From contig CATOTD010000002.1 in NCBI GenBank assembly GCA_951812995.1, positions 131,468 through 195,467 of the forward strand: DNA of 64,000 nucleotides, in the 5' to 3' direction. Of the stretch, positions 48,917 to 57,485 are shown piece by piece. Positions within the stretch are counted from its first letter, which is position 1. Every line of letters begins with the position of its first letter. Origin of the DNA: an uncultured Gammaproteobacteria bacterium (lineage in GTDB: Bacteria; Pseudomonadota; Gammaproteobacteria; Eutrophobiales; Eutrophobiaceae). Below the pieces are notes generated by a model. That model saw only the letters and a program-made list of their open reading frames with translations, made no database searches and had not been told where the DNA came from. The translations under genes and the position numbers were made by a program.

Positions 48917-49055
48917 GCGTGACAGGCACTGTTCCTTCGCTAGTGATATTGTAACAATCCATCGCCGCTCGCTCATTGACACAATAGGAGTACGCTTTGA
49001 ACACCGTCATCACGCAGGGTGTTACTCAATCCCGTTTATTTGTTATATTACCCTG

Positions 49056-50120
49056 ATGGAAAAAAACCAAACAACAAACAAGGACTCTATTTTAATCGTC
49101 GGCAATGGCCCGTCTGCGGCTGATCCAAAGGCCGCTTACCTCAAAGATGCCAACACAAAAGTCTTTCGCATCAACTGGTTTTTCTTGGAACCCACCATCA
49201 ACTTTGGCCGACAAGTGGATTGGCATATGCCCAGTTTCAAGGAACTTACTTTAATACATGTACTACGCCATGTCATTGCAGGCGAACACTATGACATTAA
49301 ACAACTCATTTACCGTGAAAGTTTATCAACAAAGCACTATATGCGGAGGTATCGTCGCTACTTCGGGGATGATTTTGTGCAACAACTGTATGAAAAACAT
49401 GGTCGCCACATGTTTGCTGTGTCAGAACTCCCGACGGGAGTACAGGCAATGCTCAATAAACACCAGAAAAACGATACTTATCCGACTGCTGCTGTCCTTG
49501 CATTCACGCAAGCGGCCGCAATGGGGTTTAGAGACATACGCATAGTCGGGCTGGATTTTTATCGCAACGACAGCATGTATGGCTTACATGATCTGCCAGC
49601 ATACTTGCACAACTTTTGCTACGGACCATTCAAGAGACAGGTGTTCAATAAAATACGTAGGTTATCGGGTCAGTCTTTATTGTCAGACGGGTTTCATATA
49701 CCACTGGATAAGGGTCAGGCACATCAAAAAACAGACCGCATGGTTATATCAACTCACAGTATTCAAACCGATATAGACATCATCCAGGCCGTACTGGATG
49801 CTTATCCAGATATTGAACTGACCGTATTTTGTACCGAGCCAGTACTTGCTGTATGGCAGCAGGTAAAAGGTATTAAACTGTTGACGACTGGTGATATACA
49901 AGACACAGCCCCAGCACCAGATAATCGTTTTATCCCATTGTTGGATACGATTAAACTCAATCGTGCACAACAGATAAAGGTTGTTATTTGGATGTGGCAT
50001 GGGTTACTCAGCTGGGATGTCGCAATATTTATCAGAAACCATTTCCCAAATCTATACCGCATCCTTCGTCCGCTATGGCGTTTTATCCGAGATAGGACAT
50101 GGATAGGCCGATGGGTGTGA
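49056..50120 (+). CDS. GT42 sialyltransferase-like protein 4 (type B)
   Basis: 354 residues, type B. Donor loop GNGPS and VFRINWFF; GLDFYRNDSMYGL keeps the Tyr pair; STHSIQTDIDII keeps the His. It differs from gene 2 in scattered residues of the middle (MPSFKELTLIHVL, KHYMRRYRRYF, SDGFHIPLDKGQAHQ), in LLTTGDIQ for LLAGGDIQ, and in its tail (HGLLSWDVAIFIRNHFPNLY). The LLTTGD variant is shared with gene 5 only, a sign of gene conversion between neighbours. Confidence 0.85.
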   Translation: MEKNQTTNKDSILIVGNGPSAADPKAAYLKDANTKVFRINWFFLEPTINFGRQVDWHMPSFKELTLIHVLRHVIAGEHYDIKQLIYRESLSTKHYMRRYRRYFGDDFVQQLYEKHGRHMFAVSELPTGVQAMLNKHQKNDTYPTAAVLAFTQAAAMGFRDIRIVGLDFYRNDSMYGLHDLPAYLHNFCYGPFKRQVFNKIRRLSGQSLLSDGFHIPLDKGQAHQKTDRMVISTHSIQTDIDIIQAVLDAYPDIELTVFCTEPVLAVWQQVKGIKLLTTGDIQDTAPAPDNRFIPLLDTIKLNRAQQIKVVIWMWHGLLSWDVAIFIRNHFPNLYRILRPLWRFIRDRTWIGRWV

Positions 50121-50252
50121 CAGGCACTGTTCTTCGCTAGTGATATTACAACAATCCATCGCCCCTCGCTCATTGACACAATAGGCGTAGGCTTTGAACA
50201 CCGTCATCACGCAGGGTGTTACTCAATCCCGTTTATTTGTTATATTACCCTG

Positions 50253-51320
50253 ATGGAAAAAAACCAAACAACAAACAAGGACTCTATTTTAATCGTCGGC
50301 AATGGCCCGTCTGCGGCTGATCCAAAGGCCGCTTACCTTAAAGATGCCAACACAAAAGTCTTTCGCATCAACTGGTTTTTCTTGGAACCCACCATCAACT
50401 TTGGCCGACAAGTGGATTGGTATGCGCCCATTTTAAGTAACCCTGTTTTAATACATGTACTCCGTCATGTCATGGTAGGCGAACACTATGACATTAAACA
50501 ACTCATTATCGGTCGTGAAGGCCCAGTACAAGTAGCACACTATCTACAGAAGTATCGTCGCTACTTCGGGGATGACTTTGTGCAACAACTACATGAAAAA
50601 CATGGTCGCAACTTGTTTGCTGTGTCAGAACTCCCGATGGGAGTACAGGCAATATTCGACAAATACCAGAAAAACTTTATGTTGACTGCTACTGTCCTCG
50701 CATTCACGCAAGCGGCCGCAATGGGATTTAGAGACATACGCATAGTCGGGCTGGATTTTTATCGCGGCGACAGCATGTATGGCTTACACGATCTGCCAGC
50801 ACACTTGCACGACTTTTGCTACGCACCATTCAAGAGACAGGTGTTCAATAAAATACGCAGGTTATTGGGTCAGCCTTTATTGTCAGACGGGACTCAGGTA
50901 CCACTGGATAAGGGTCAGCCACATCAAAAAACAGACCGCATGGTTACATCAACTCACAGTATTCAAACCGATATAGACATCATCCAGGCCGTACTGGATG
51001 CTTATCCAGACATTGAACTGACCGTATTTTGTACCGAGCCAGTACTTGCTGTATGGCAGCAGGTAAAAGGTATTAAACTGTTGACGACTGGTGATATACA
51101 AGACACAGCCCCAGCACCAGATAATCGTTTTATCCCATTATTGGATACGATTAAACTCAATCGCGCGCAACAGAGAAAGGTTGTTATTTGGATGTGGGAA
51201 TTCCTGTTAAAAGATGTCATCGTAAATTTTATCAAGCCTCATTTCCCAAATCTATACTGTTTCCTTCGTCCGCTATACCGTTTTATCCGAGATAGGACAT
51301 GGATAGGCCGATGGGTGTGA
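50253..51320 (+). CDS. GT42 sialyltransferase-like protein 5 (type B, most divergent N-terminal middle)
   Basis: 355 residues. The segment after QVDW is unlike other type B copies (YAPILSNPVLIHVLRHVMVG, then KQLIIGREGPVQVAHYLQKY), and NFMLTATVLAF replaces TYPTAAVLAF. Catalytic features are kept: GNGPS, VFRINWFF, GLDFYRGDSMYGL, STHSIQTD. From LLTTGD it matches gene 4, while its tail (EFLLKDVIVNFIKPHFPNLY) matches gene 2. It is thus a three-way mosaic. Confidence 0.85.
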   Translation: MEKNQTTNKDSILIVGNGPSAADPKAAYLKDANTKVFRINWFFLEPTINFGRQVDWYAPILSNPVLIHVLRHVMVGEHYDIKQLIIGREGPVQVAHYLQKYRRYFGDDFVQQLHEKHGRNLFAVSELPMGVQAIFDKYQKNFMLTATVLAFTQAAAMGFRDIRIVGLDFYRGDSMYGLHDLPAHLHDFCYAPFKRQVFNKIRRLLGQPLLSDGTQVPLDKGQPHQKTDRMVTSTHSIQTDIDIIQAVLDAYPDIELTVFCTEPVLAVWQQVKGIKLLTTGDIQDTAPAPDNRFIPLLDTIKLNRAQQRKVVIWMWEFLLKDVIVNFIKPHFPNLYCFLRPLYRFIRDRTWIGRWV

Positions 51321-51453
51321 CGGGCACCGTTCCTTCGCTAGTGATATTGCAACAATCCATCGCCGCTCGCTCATTGACACAATAGGAGTACGCTTTGAAC
51401 ACCGTCATCACGCAGGGTGTTACTCAATCCCGTTTATTTGTTATATTACCCTG

Positions 51454-52512
51454 ATGGAAAAAAACCAAACAACAAACAAGGACTCTATTTTAATCGTCGG
51501 CAGTGGCCCGTCTGCGGCTGATCCAAAGGCCGCTTACCTCAAAGATGCCAACACAAAAGTCTTTCGCCTCAACTGGTTTTTCTTGGAATCCAATCTGGTT
51601 TTTGGTAAACAAGTCGATTGGTGTATGTTTAATTATAGAGAAGTCATTTTATTTCACTTATTACGCCAGGTTATTGAAGGCAGGTATTATGAGTTTAACC
51701 AGCTACATTTTAGTCCAGATGAACCTAAAATAATAACAGAATATACGCAATTTTACCGAGAGTACTTTGGTGATGATTATTTCCAGTCGCTTTATAAACG
51801 GCAACGCTTTAACTGGCCCACGCCAGCAACGATAGGCAATCTGGTCACTGATTATAACCGTCGCCTCGGAATTAAAAGCATTAGGAAAACAACAGTGCCA
51901 ACCACCGCAGTTATGACTCTTGTTAAAGTAGCCGATGCCGGATTTAAGGATATCCGATTGGCTGGGGTTGATTTTTATATGGATAGTACCCTCTATGGAT
52001 ACCACCCGCTCCCTAAACACCTTGCTCATTATAGAAGAAGCGCCATTAAAATTGAACAGCTTAATAAAGTTCACAAACTACTCGGGAAGCCTTTACTAAA
52101 AGAAGACTATTGGCGGCCACAAACCACAAGTTCAATACAATCTCGCCATGCAGTTGATCTAGATACAGCAATCATTAATCATGTGCTGTCCAGTTATCCC
52201 GATATACAACTGACAGTATTTTGTACCGACCCAGCACTTGCTGTATGGCAGCAGGTAAAAGGTATTAAACTGCTAGCGGCGGGTGATATACAAGACACAG
52301 CACCAGCACCAGATAATCGTTTTATCCCATTGTTGGATACGATTAAACTCAATCGTGCACAACAGAGAAAAATTGTTATTTTGATGCGGCATTTACTACT
52401 CAGGGTGGACACCCTAATATTTATCAGAACTCATTTCCCAAATCTATACCCCATCCTTCGTCCGCTATACCGTTTTATCCGAGATAGGACATGGATAGGC
52501 CGATGGGTGTGA
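51454..52512 (+). CDS. GT42 sialyltransferase-like protein 6 (type A)
   Basis: 352 residues, type A. Donor loop is GSGPS (Asn to Ser) but VFRLN keeps Asn40. The segment from YRRSAIKIEQLNKVHKLL to SIQSRHAVDLDTA differs from genes 3 and 8, with the catalytic His in the context RHAVDLD. Tail: HLLLRVDTLIFIRTHFPNLY. Private changes relative to gene 7 are DEPKIITEY and TTVPTTAVMTLVKV. Confidence 0.83.
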   Translation: MEKNQTTNKDSILIVGSGPSAADPKAAYLKDANTKVFRLNWFFLESNLVFGKQVDWCMFNYREVILFHLLRQVIEGRYYEFNQLHFSPDEPKIITEYTQFYREYFGDDYFQSLYKRQRFNWPTPATIGNLVTDYNRRLGIKSIRKTTVPTTAVMTLVKVADAGFKDIRLAGVDFYMDSTLYGYHPLPKHLAHYRRSAIKIEQLNKVHKLLGKPLLKEDYWRPQTTSSIQSRHAVDLDTAIINHVLSSYPDIQLTVFCTDPALAVWQQVKGIKLLAAGDIQDTAPAPDNRFIPLLDTIKLNRAQQRKIVILMRHLLLRVDTLIFIRTHFPNLYPILRPLYRFIRDRTWIGRWV

Positions 52513-52645
52513 CGGGCACCGTTCCTTCGCTAGTGATATTGCAACAATCCATCGCCGCTCGCTCATTGACACAATAGGAGTACGCTTTGAACACCGTCAT
52601 CACGCAGGGTGTTACTCAATCCCGTTTATTTGTTATATTACCCTG

Positions 52646-53704
52646 ATGGAAAAAAACCAAACAACAAACAAGGACTCTATTTTAATCGTCGGCAGTGGCC
52701 CGTCTGCGGCTGATCCAAAGGCCGCTTACCTCAAAGATGCCAACACAAAAGTCTTTCGCCTCAACTGGTTTTTCTTGGAATCCAATCTGGTTTTTGGTAA
52801 ACAAGTCGATTGGTGTATGTTTAATTATAGAGAAGTCATTTTATTTCACTTATTACGCCAGGTTATTGAAGGCAGGTATTATGAGTTTAACCAGCTACAT
52901 TTTAGTCCAGATAAACCTAAAACAATAACAGAATATACGCAATTTTACCGAGAGTACTTTGGTGATGATTATTTCCAGTCGCTTTATAAACGGCAACGCT
53001 TTAACTGGCCCACGCCAGCAACGATAGGCAATCTGGTCACTGATTATAACCGTCGCCTCGGAATTAAAAGCATTAGGAAAACAACAATGCCAACCGCCGC
53101 AGTTATGACTCTTGCTAAAGTAGCCGATGCCGGATTTAAGGATATCCGATTGGCTGGGGTTGATTTTTATATGGATAGTACCCTCTATGGATACCACCCG
53201 CTCCCTAAACACCTTGCTCATTATAGAAGAAGCGCCATTAAAATTGAACAGCTTAATAAAGTTCACAAACTACTCGGGAAGCCTTTACTAAAAGAAGACT
53301 ATTGGCGGCCACAAACCACAAGTTCAATACAATCTCGCCATGCAGTTGATCTAGATACAGCAATCATTAATCATGTGCTGTCCAGTTATCCCGATATACA
53401 ACTGACAGTATTTTGTACCGACCCAGCACTTGCTGTATGGCAGCAGGTAAAAGGTATTAAACTGCTAGCGGCGGGTGATATACAAGACACAGCACCAGCA
53501 CCAGATAATCGTTTTATCCCATTGTTGGATACGATTAAACTCAATCGTGCACAACAGAGAAAAATTGTTATTTTGATGCGGCATTTACTACTCAGGGTGG
53601 ACACCCTAATATTTATCAGAACTCATTTCCCAAATCTATACCCCATCCTTCGTCCGCTATACCGTTTTATCCGAGATAGGACATGGATAGGCCGATGGGT
53701 GTGA
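52646..53704 (+). CDS. GT42 sialyltransferase-like protein 7 (type A)
   Basis: 352 residues, differing from gene 6 in only a handful of positions (DKPKTITEY, TTMPTAAVMTLAKV). Same GSGPS loop, VFRLN, GVDFYMDSTLYGY, RHAVDLD and HLLLRVD tail. The near-identity of adjacent units 6 and 7, spacers included, fits a recent tandem duplication by unequal crossing-over. Confidence 0.83.
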   Translation: MEKNQTTNKDSILIVGSGPSAADPKAAYLKDANTKVFRLNWFFLESNLVFGKQVDWCMFNYREVILFHLLRQVIEGRYYEFNQLHFSPDKPKTITEYTQFYREYFGDDYFQSLYKRQRFNWPTPATIGNLVTDYNRRLGIKSIRKTTMPTAAVMTLAKVADAGFKDIRLAGVDFYMDSTLYGYHPLPKHLAHYRRSAIKIEQLNKVHKLLGKPLLKEDYWRPQTTSSIQSRHAVDLDTAIINHVLSSYPDIQLTVFCTDPALAVWQQVKGIKLLAAGDIQDTAPAPDNRFIPLLDTIKLNRAQQRKIVILMRHLLLRVDTLIFIRTHFPNLYPILRPLYRFIRDRTWIGRWV

Positions 53705-53837
53705 CGGGCACCGTTCCTTCGCTAGTGATATTGCAACAATCCATCGCCGCTCGCTCATTGACACAATAGGAGTACGCTTTGAACACCGTCATCACGCAGG
53801 GTGTTACTCAATCCCGTTTATTTGTTATATTACCCTG

Positions 53838-54890
53838 ATGGAAAAAAACCAAACAACAAACAAGGACTCTATTTTAATCGTCGGCAGTGGCCCGTCTGCG
53901 GCTGATCCAAAGGCCGCTTACCTTAAAGATGTCAACACAAAAGTCTTTCGCATGAGTTGGTTTTTCTTGGAATCCAATCTGGTTTTTGGTAAACAAGTCG
54001 ATTGGTTTTGGTTTAATTGTGGAGAGGTAATTTTATTTCACTTATTACGCCAGGTTATTGAAGGCAGGTATTATGAATTTAACCAGCTACATTTTAGTCC
54101 AGATAAACCTAAAACAATAACAGAATATACGCAATTTTACCGAGAGTACTTTGGTGATGATTATTTCCAGTCGCTTTATAAACGGCAACGCTTTAACTGG
54201 CCCACGCCAGCAACGATAGGCAATCTGGTCACTGATTATAACCGTCGCCTCGGAATTAAAAGCATTAGGAAAACAACAATGCCAACCGCCGCAGTTATGA
54301 CTCTTGTTAAAGTAGCCGATGCCGGATTTAAGGATATCCGATTGGCTGGGGTTGATTTTTATATGGATAGTACCCTCTATGGATACCACCCGCTCCCTAA
54401 ACACCTTGCTCATTATAGAAGAAGCGACTTTAAAGTTGAACAGATTAATAAAGTTCGCAAACTACTCGGGAAGCCTTTACTAAAAGAAGACTATTGGCGG
54501 CCACAAACCACAAGTTCAAGATACTCCATCCATACAGTTGATATAGATACAGCAATCATTAATCATGTGCTGTCCAGTTATCCCGATATACAACTGACAG
54601 TATTTTGTACCGACCCAGCACTTGCTGTATGGCAGCAGGTAAAAGGTATTAAACTGCTAGCGGGGGGTGATATACAAGATACAGCCCCAGCACCAGATAA
54701 TCGTTTTATCCCATTGTTGGATACGATTAAACTCAATCGCACGCAACAGAGAAAGGTTGTTATTTTGATGTGGAAACTTCGGTTAATAGATGCCAGCATA
54801 AAATTTATCAGAAACCATTGCCCACATCTACACCGGTTCATTCGTCCGCTATACCGTTTTATCCGAGATAGGACATGGATAGGCCGATGA
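53838..54890 (+). CDS. GT42 sialyltransferase-like protein 8 (type A)
   Basis: 350 residues, the same protein as gene 3, including the double Ser change (GSGPS, VFRMS) and the KLRLIDAS tail; the flanking spacer also agrees with that after gene 3. Genes 3 and 8 are separated by four other copies, so this is either a duplicated block or a gene-conversion tract of at least 1 kb. If the double Ser form were simply dead, keeping two unmutated copies would be surprising. Confidence 0.83.
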   Translation: MEKNQTTNKDSILIVGSGPSAADPKAAYLKDVNTKVFRMSWFFLESNLVFGKQVDWFWFNCGEVILFHLLRQVIEGRYYEFNQLHFSPDKPKTITEYTQFYREYFGDDYFQSLYKRQRFNWPTPATIGNLVTDYNRRLGIKSIRKTTMPTAAVMTLVKVADAGFKDIRLAGVDFYMDSTLYGYHPLPKHLAHYRRSDFKVEQINKVRKLLGKPLLKEDYWRPQTTSSRYSIHTVDIDTAIINHVLSSYPDIQLTVFCTDPALAVWQQVKGIKLLAGGDIQDTAPAPDNRFIPLLDTIKLNRTQQRKVVILMWKLRLIDASIKFIRNHCPHLHRFIRPLYRFIRDRTWIGR

Positions 54891-55029
54891 GCGTGACAGG
54901 CACTGTTCCTTCGCTAGTGATATTGTAACAATCCATCGCCGCTCGCTCATTGACACAATAGGAGTACGCTTTGAACACCGTCATCACGCAGGGTGTTACT
55001 CAATCCCGTTTATTTGTTATATTACCCTG

Positions 55030-56085
55030 ATGGAAAAAAACCAAACAACAAACAAGGACTCTATTTTAATCGTCGGCAATGGCCCGTCTGCGGCTGATCC
55101 AAAGGCCGCTTACCTCAAAGATGCCAACACAAAAGTCTTTCGCCTCAACTGGTTTTTCTTGGAACCCACCATCAACTTTGGCCGACAAGTGGATTGGTAT
55201 ACGCCCAGTTTCAGTGAACTTATTTTAATACATGTACTACGCCATGTCATTGCAGGCGAACACTATGACATTAAACAACTCATTTACCGTGAAAGTTTAT
55301 CAACAAAGCACTATATGCGGAGGTATCGTCGCTACTTCGGGGATGATTTTGTGCAACAACTGTATGAAAAACATGGTCGCAACATGTTTGCTGTGTCAGA
55401 ACTCCCGACGGGAGTACAGGCAATATTCAATCAACAAAATAAAAATCCAATTACTGGTGTCCTCGCATTCACGCAAGCGGCCGCAATGGGGTTTAGAGAC
55501 ATACGCATAGTCGGGATGGATTTTTATCACAACGACAGCAGGTATGGGTTACATGATCTGCCAGCACACTTGCACGACTTTCGCTACAGACTGCTCAGGA
55601 AACAGGTACTCAATAAAATACGTAGGTTATCGGGTCAGTCTTTATTGTCAGACAGGACTGATATATCACTGTATAAGGGTCAGCCATATCAAAAAACAGA
55701 CCGTGTGCTTACATCAACTCACAGTATTCAAACCGATATAGACATCATCCAGGCCGTACTGGATGCTTATCCAGATATTGAACTGACCGTATTTTGTACC
55801 GAGCCAGCACTTGCTATATGGCAGCAGGTAAAAGGTATTAAACTGCTAGCGGCGGGTGATATACAAGACACAGCACCAGCACCAGATAATCGTTTTATCC
55901 CATTGTTGGATACGATTAAACTCAATCGTGCACAACAGAGAAAGGTTGTTATTTGGGTGTGGTATGGACTACTCAGGTTGGACACCCGGATATTTATCAG
56001 AAACCATTGCCCACATCTACACCGGTTCATTCGTCCGCTATGGCGTTTTATCCGAGATAGGACATGGATAGGCCGATGGGTGTGA
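55030..56085 (+). CDS. GT42 sialyltransferase-like protein 9 (type B with type A tail)
   Basis: 351 residues, type B middle with a shortened loop (FNQQNKNPITGVLAF in place of FNKHQKNATYPTAAVLAF) and GMDFYHNDSRYGL, where both Tyr remain. STHSIQTD carries the His. The tail YGLLRLDTRIFIRNHCPHLH joins a private part to the NHCPHLHRFIRPL sequence of type A genes 1, 3 and 8, ending PLWRFIRDRTWIGRWV. It is the clearest A/B recombinant. Confidence 0.85.
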   Translation: MEKNQTTNKDSILIVGNGPSAADPKAAYLKDANTKVFRLNWFFLEPTINFGRQVDWYTPSFSELILIHVLRHVIAGEHYDIKQLIYRESLSTKHYMRRYRRYFGDDFVQQLYEKHGRNMFAVSELPTGVQAIFNQQNKNPITGVLAFTQAAAMGFRDIRIVGMDFYHNDSRYGLHDLPAHLHDFRYRLLRKQVLNKIRRLSGQSLLSDRTDISLYKGQPYQKTDRVLTSTHSIQTDIDIIQAVLDAYPDIELTVFCTEPALAIWQQVKGIKLLAAGDIQDTAPAPDNRFIPLLDTIKLNRAQQRKVVIWVWYGLLRLDTRIFIRNHCPHLHRFIRPLWRFIRDRTWIGRWV

Positions 56086-56217
56086 CAGGCACTGTTCTTC
56101 GCTAGTGATATTGCAACAATCCATCGCCGCTCGCTCATTGACACAATAGGCGTAGGCTTTGAACACCGTCATCACGCAGGGTATTACTCAATCCCTTTTA
56201 TTTGTTATATTACCCTG

Positions 56218-57336
56218 ATGGAAAAAAACCAAACAACAAACAAGGACTCTATTTTAATCGTCGGCAATGGCCCGTCTGCGGCTGATCCAAAGGCCGCTTA
56301 CCTTAAAGATGCCAACACAAAAGTCTTTCGCCTCAACTGGTTTTTCTTGGAACCCACCATCAACTTTGGCCGACAAGTGGATTGGCATATGCTCTGTTTC
56401 TATGAAGCTGTTTTAATATATTTACTGCGTCATGTCATTGCAGGCGAACACTATGACATTAAACAACTCATTGCCCATGAAAATCCACTACAAGCAGAAT
56501 ACTATATACAGCAGTATCGTCGCTACTTCGGGGATGACTTTGTGCAACAACTGTATGAAAAACATGGTCGCAACTTGCTTGCTGTGTCAGAACTCCCGAC
56601 GGGAGTACAGGCAATGTTCAATAAACACCAGAAAAACGCTACTTATCCGACTGCTGCTGTCCTTGCATTCACGCAAGCGGCCGCAATGGGGTTTAGAGAC
56701 ATACGCATAGTCGGGCTGGATTTTTATCGCGGCGACAGCATGTATGGCTTACATGATCTGCCAGCACACTTGCACAACTTTTGCTACGCACCATTCAAGA
56801 GACAGGTACTCAATAAAATACGCAAGTTATCGGGTCAGCCTTTATTGTCAGACAGGCTTCATATACCACTGGATAAGGGTCAGCCATATCAAAAAACAGA
56901 CCGCATGGTTATATCAATTCACAGCATTCAAACCGATATAGACATCATCCAGGCCGTACTGGATGCTTATCCAGACATTGAACTGACGGTATTTTGTACC
57001 GAGCCAGCACTTGCTGTATGGCAGCAGGTAAAAGGTATTAAACTGCTAGCGGCGGGTGATATACAAGATACAGCCCCAGCACCAGATAATCGTTTTATCC
57101 CATTGTTGGATACGATTAAACTCAATCGCGCGCAACAGAGAAAGGTTGTTATTTGGATGTGGAAACTCTGGTTAATGAATACCAGATCAAAGCTTCTTAT
57201 GTATATAAAAAAGAAACATCCAAATCTATACCGCATCCTGCGTCCGATATACCTGTTCCTGCGTACGCTATGGCGTTTTATCCGAGATAGGACATGGATG
57301 GGCCGATGGGTGTGGCAGGCACTGTTCCTTCGCTAG
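56218..57336 (+). CDS. GT42 sialyltransferase-like protein 10 (type B, extended tail)
   Basis: 372 residues, the longest copy. The N-terminal middle is private (MLCFYEAVLIYLLRHVIAG, AHENPLQAEYYIQQYRRYF); from HQKNATYP to the His region it is nearly gene 2. The tail is lengthened by an extra basic-hydrophobic repeat (MYIKKKHPNLYRILRPIYLF-LRTLWRFIRDRTWMGRW) and the stop found in other copies is passed (TGG for TGA), adding QALFLR. Last gene of the array; the following spacer breaks off after about 72 bp. Confidence 0.85.
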   Translation: MEKNQTTNKDSILIVGNGPSAADPKAAYLKDANTKVFRLNWFFLEPTINFGRQVDWHMLCFYEAVLIYLLRHVIAGEHYDIKQLIAHENPLQAEYYIQQYRRYFGDDFVQQLYEKHGRNLLAVSELPTGVQAMFNKHQKNATYPTAAVLAFTQAAAMGFRDIRIVGLDFYRGDSMYGLHDLPAHLHNFCYAPFKRQVLNKIRKLSGQPLLSDRLHIPLDKGQPYQKTDRMVISIHSIQTDIDIIQAVLDAYPDIELTVFCTEPALAVWQQVKGIKLLAAGDIQDTAPAPDNRFIPLLDTIKLNRAQQRKVVIWMWKLWLMNTRSKLLMYIKKKHPNLYRILRPIYLFLRTLWRFIRDRTWMGRWVWQALFLR

Positions 57337-57485
57337 TGATATTGCAACAATCCGTCTCAGCTCGCTCATTGACACAATGGGAGTACGCTTTGAACACCGT
57401 CATCACTCGGTTTCTGGAAAATCTGGCAATGACTTAGGCCTTGCCATGTGCTTGCCGCATTGATGACTCAAGACTGGCGTACCGC

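Larger units (their letters stand above)
44086..57408 (+). repeat. Tandem array of ten GT42-type gene units, period about 1.19 kb
   Basis: Ten head-to-tail units, each a gene of about 350 codons plus a 133-142 bp spacer. Starts of the intact genes: 46666, 47864, 49056, 50253, 51454, 52646, 53838, 55030, 56218. Steps vary between 1188 and 1201 bp because of small indels in the variable parts. Spacers and the first 105 or so coding bases are almost identical; the middle exists as two types, and the 3' tails differ. Homology after the last gene stops near 57408. Confidence 0.95.

Noticed and set aside
46666-57336. Array proteins as DUF115/MAF-type motility glycosyltransferases
   Set aside because: Considered because of the ILIVGNGPS-like start, but the VFRxN, Tyr-pair and HSxxxD motifs with the correct order and spacing fit GT42 much better.
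44086-57408. Assembly artefact as explanation for the array
   Set aside because: Units differ by many substitutions and indels, types alternate irregularly and each has private segments, which a collapsed or duplicated assembly would not create. The identical units 3 and 8 alone remain open to this doubt.
44086-57408. CRISPR or integron cassette array
   Set aside because: The repeated parts are coding plus a 140-bp spacer; there are no short palindromic repeats, cas genes, integrase or attC-like sites.
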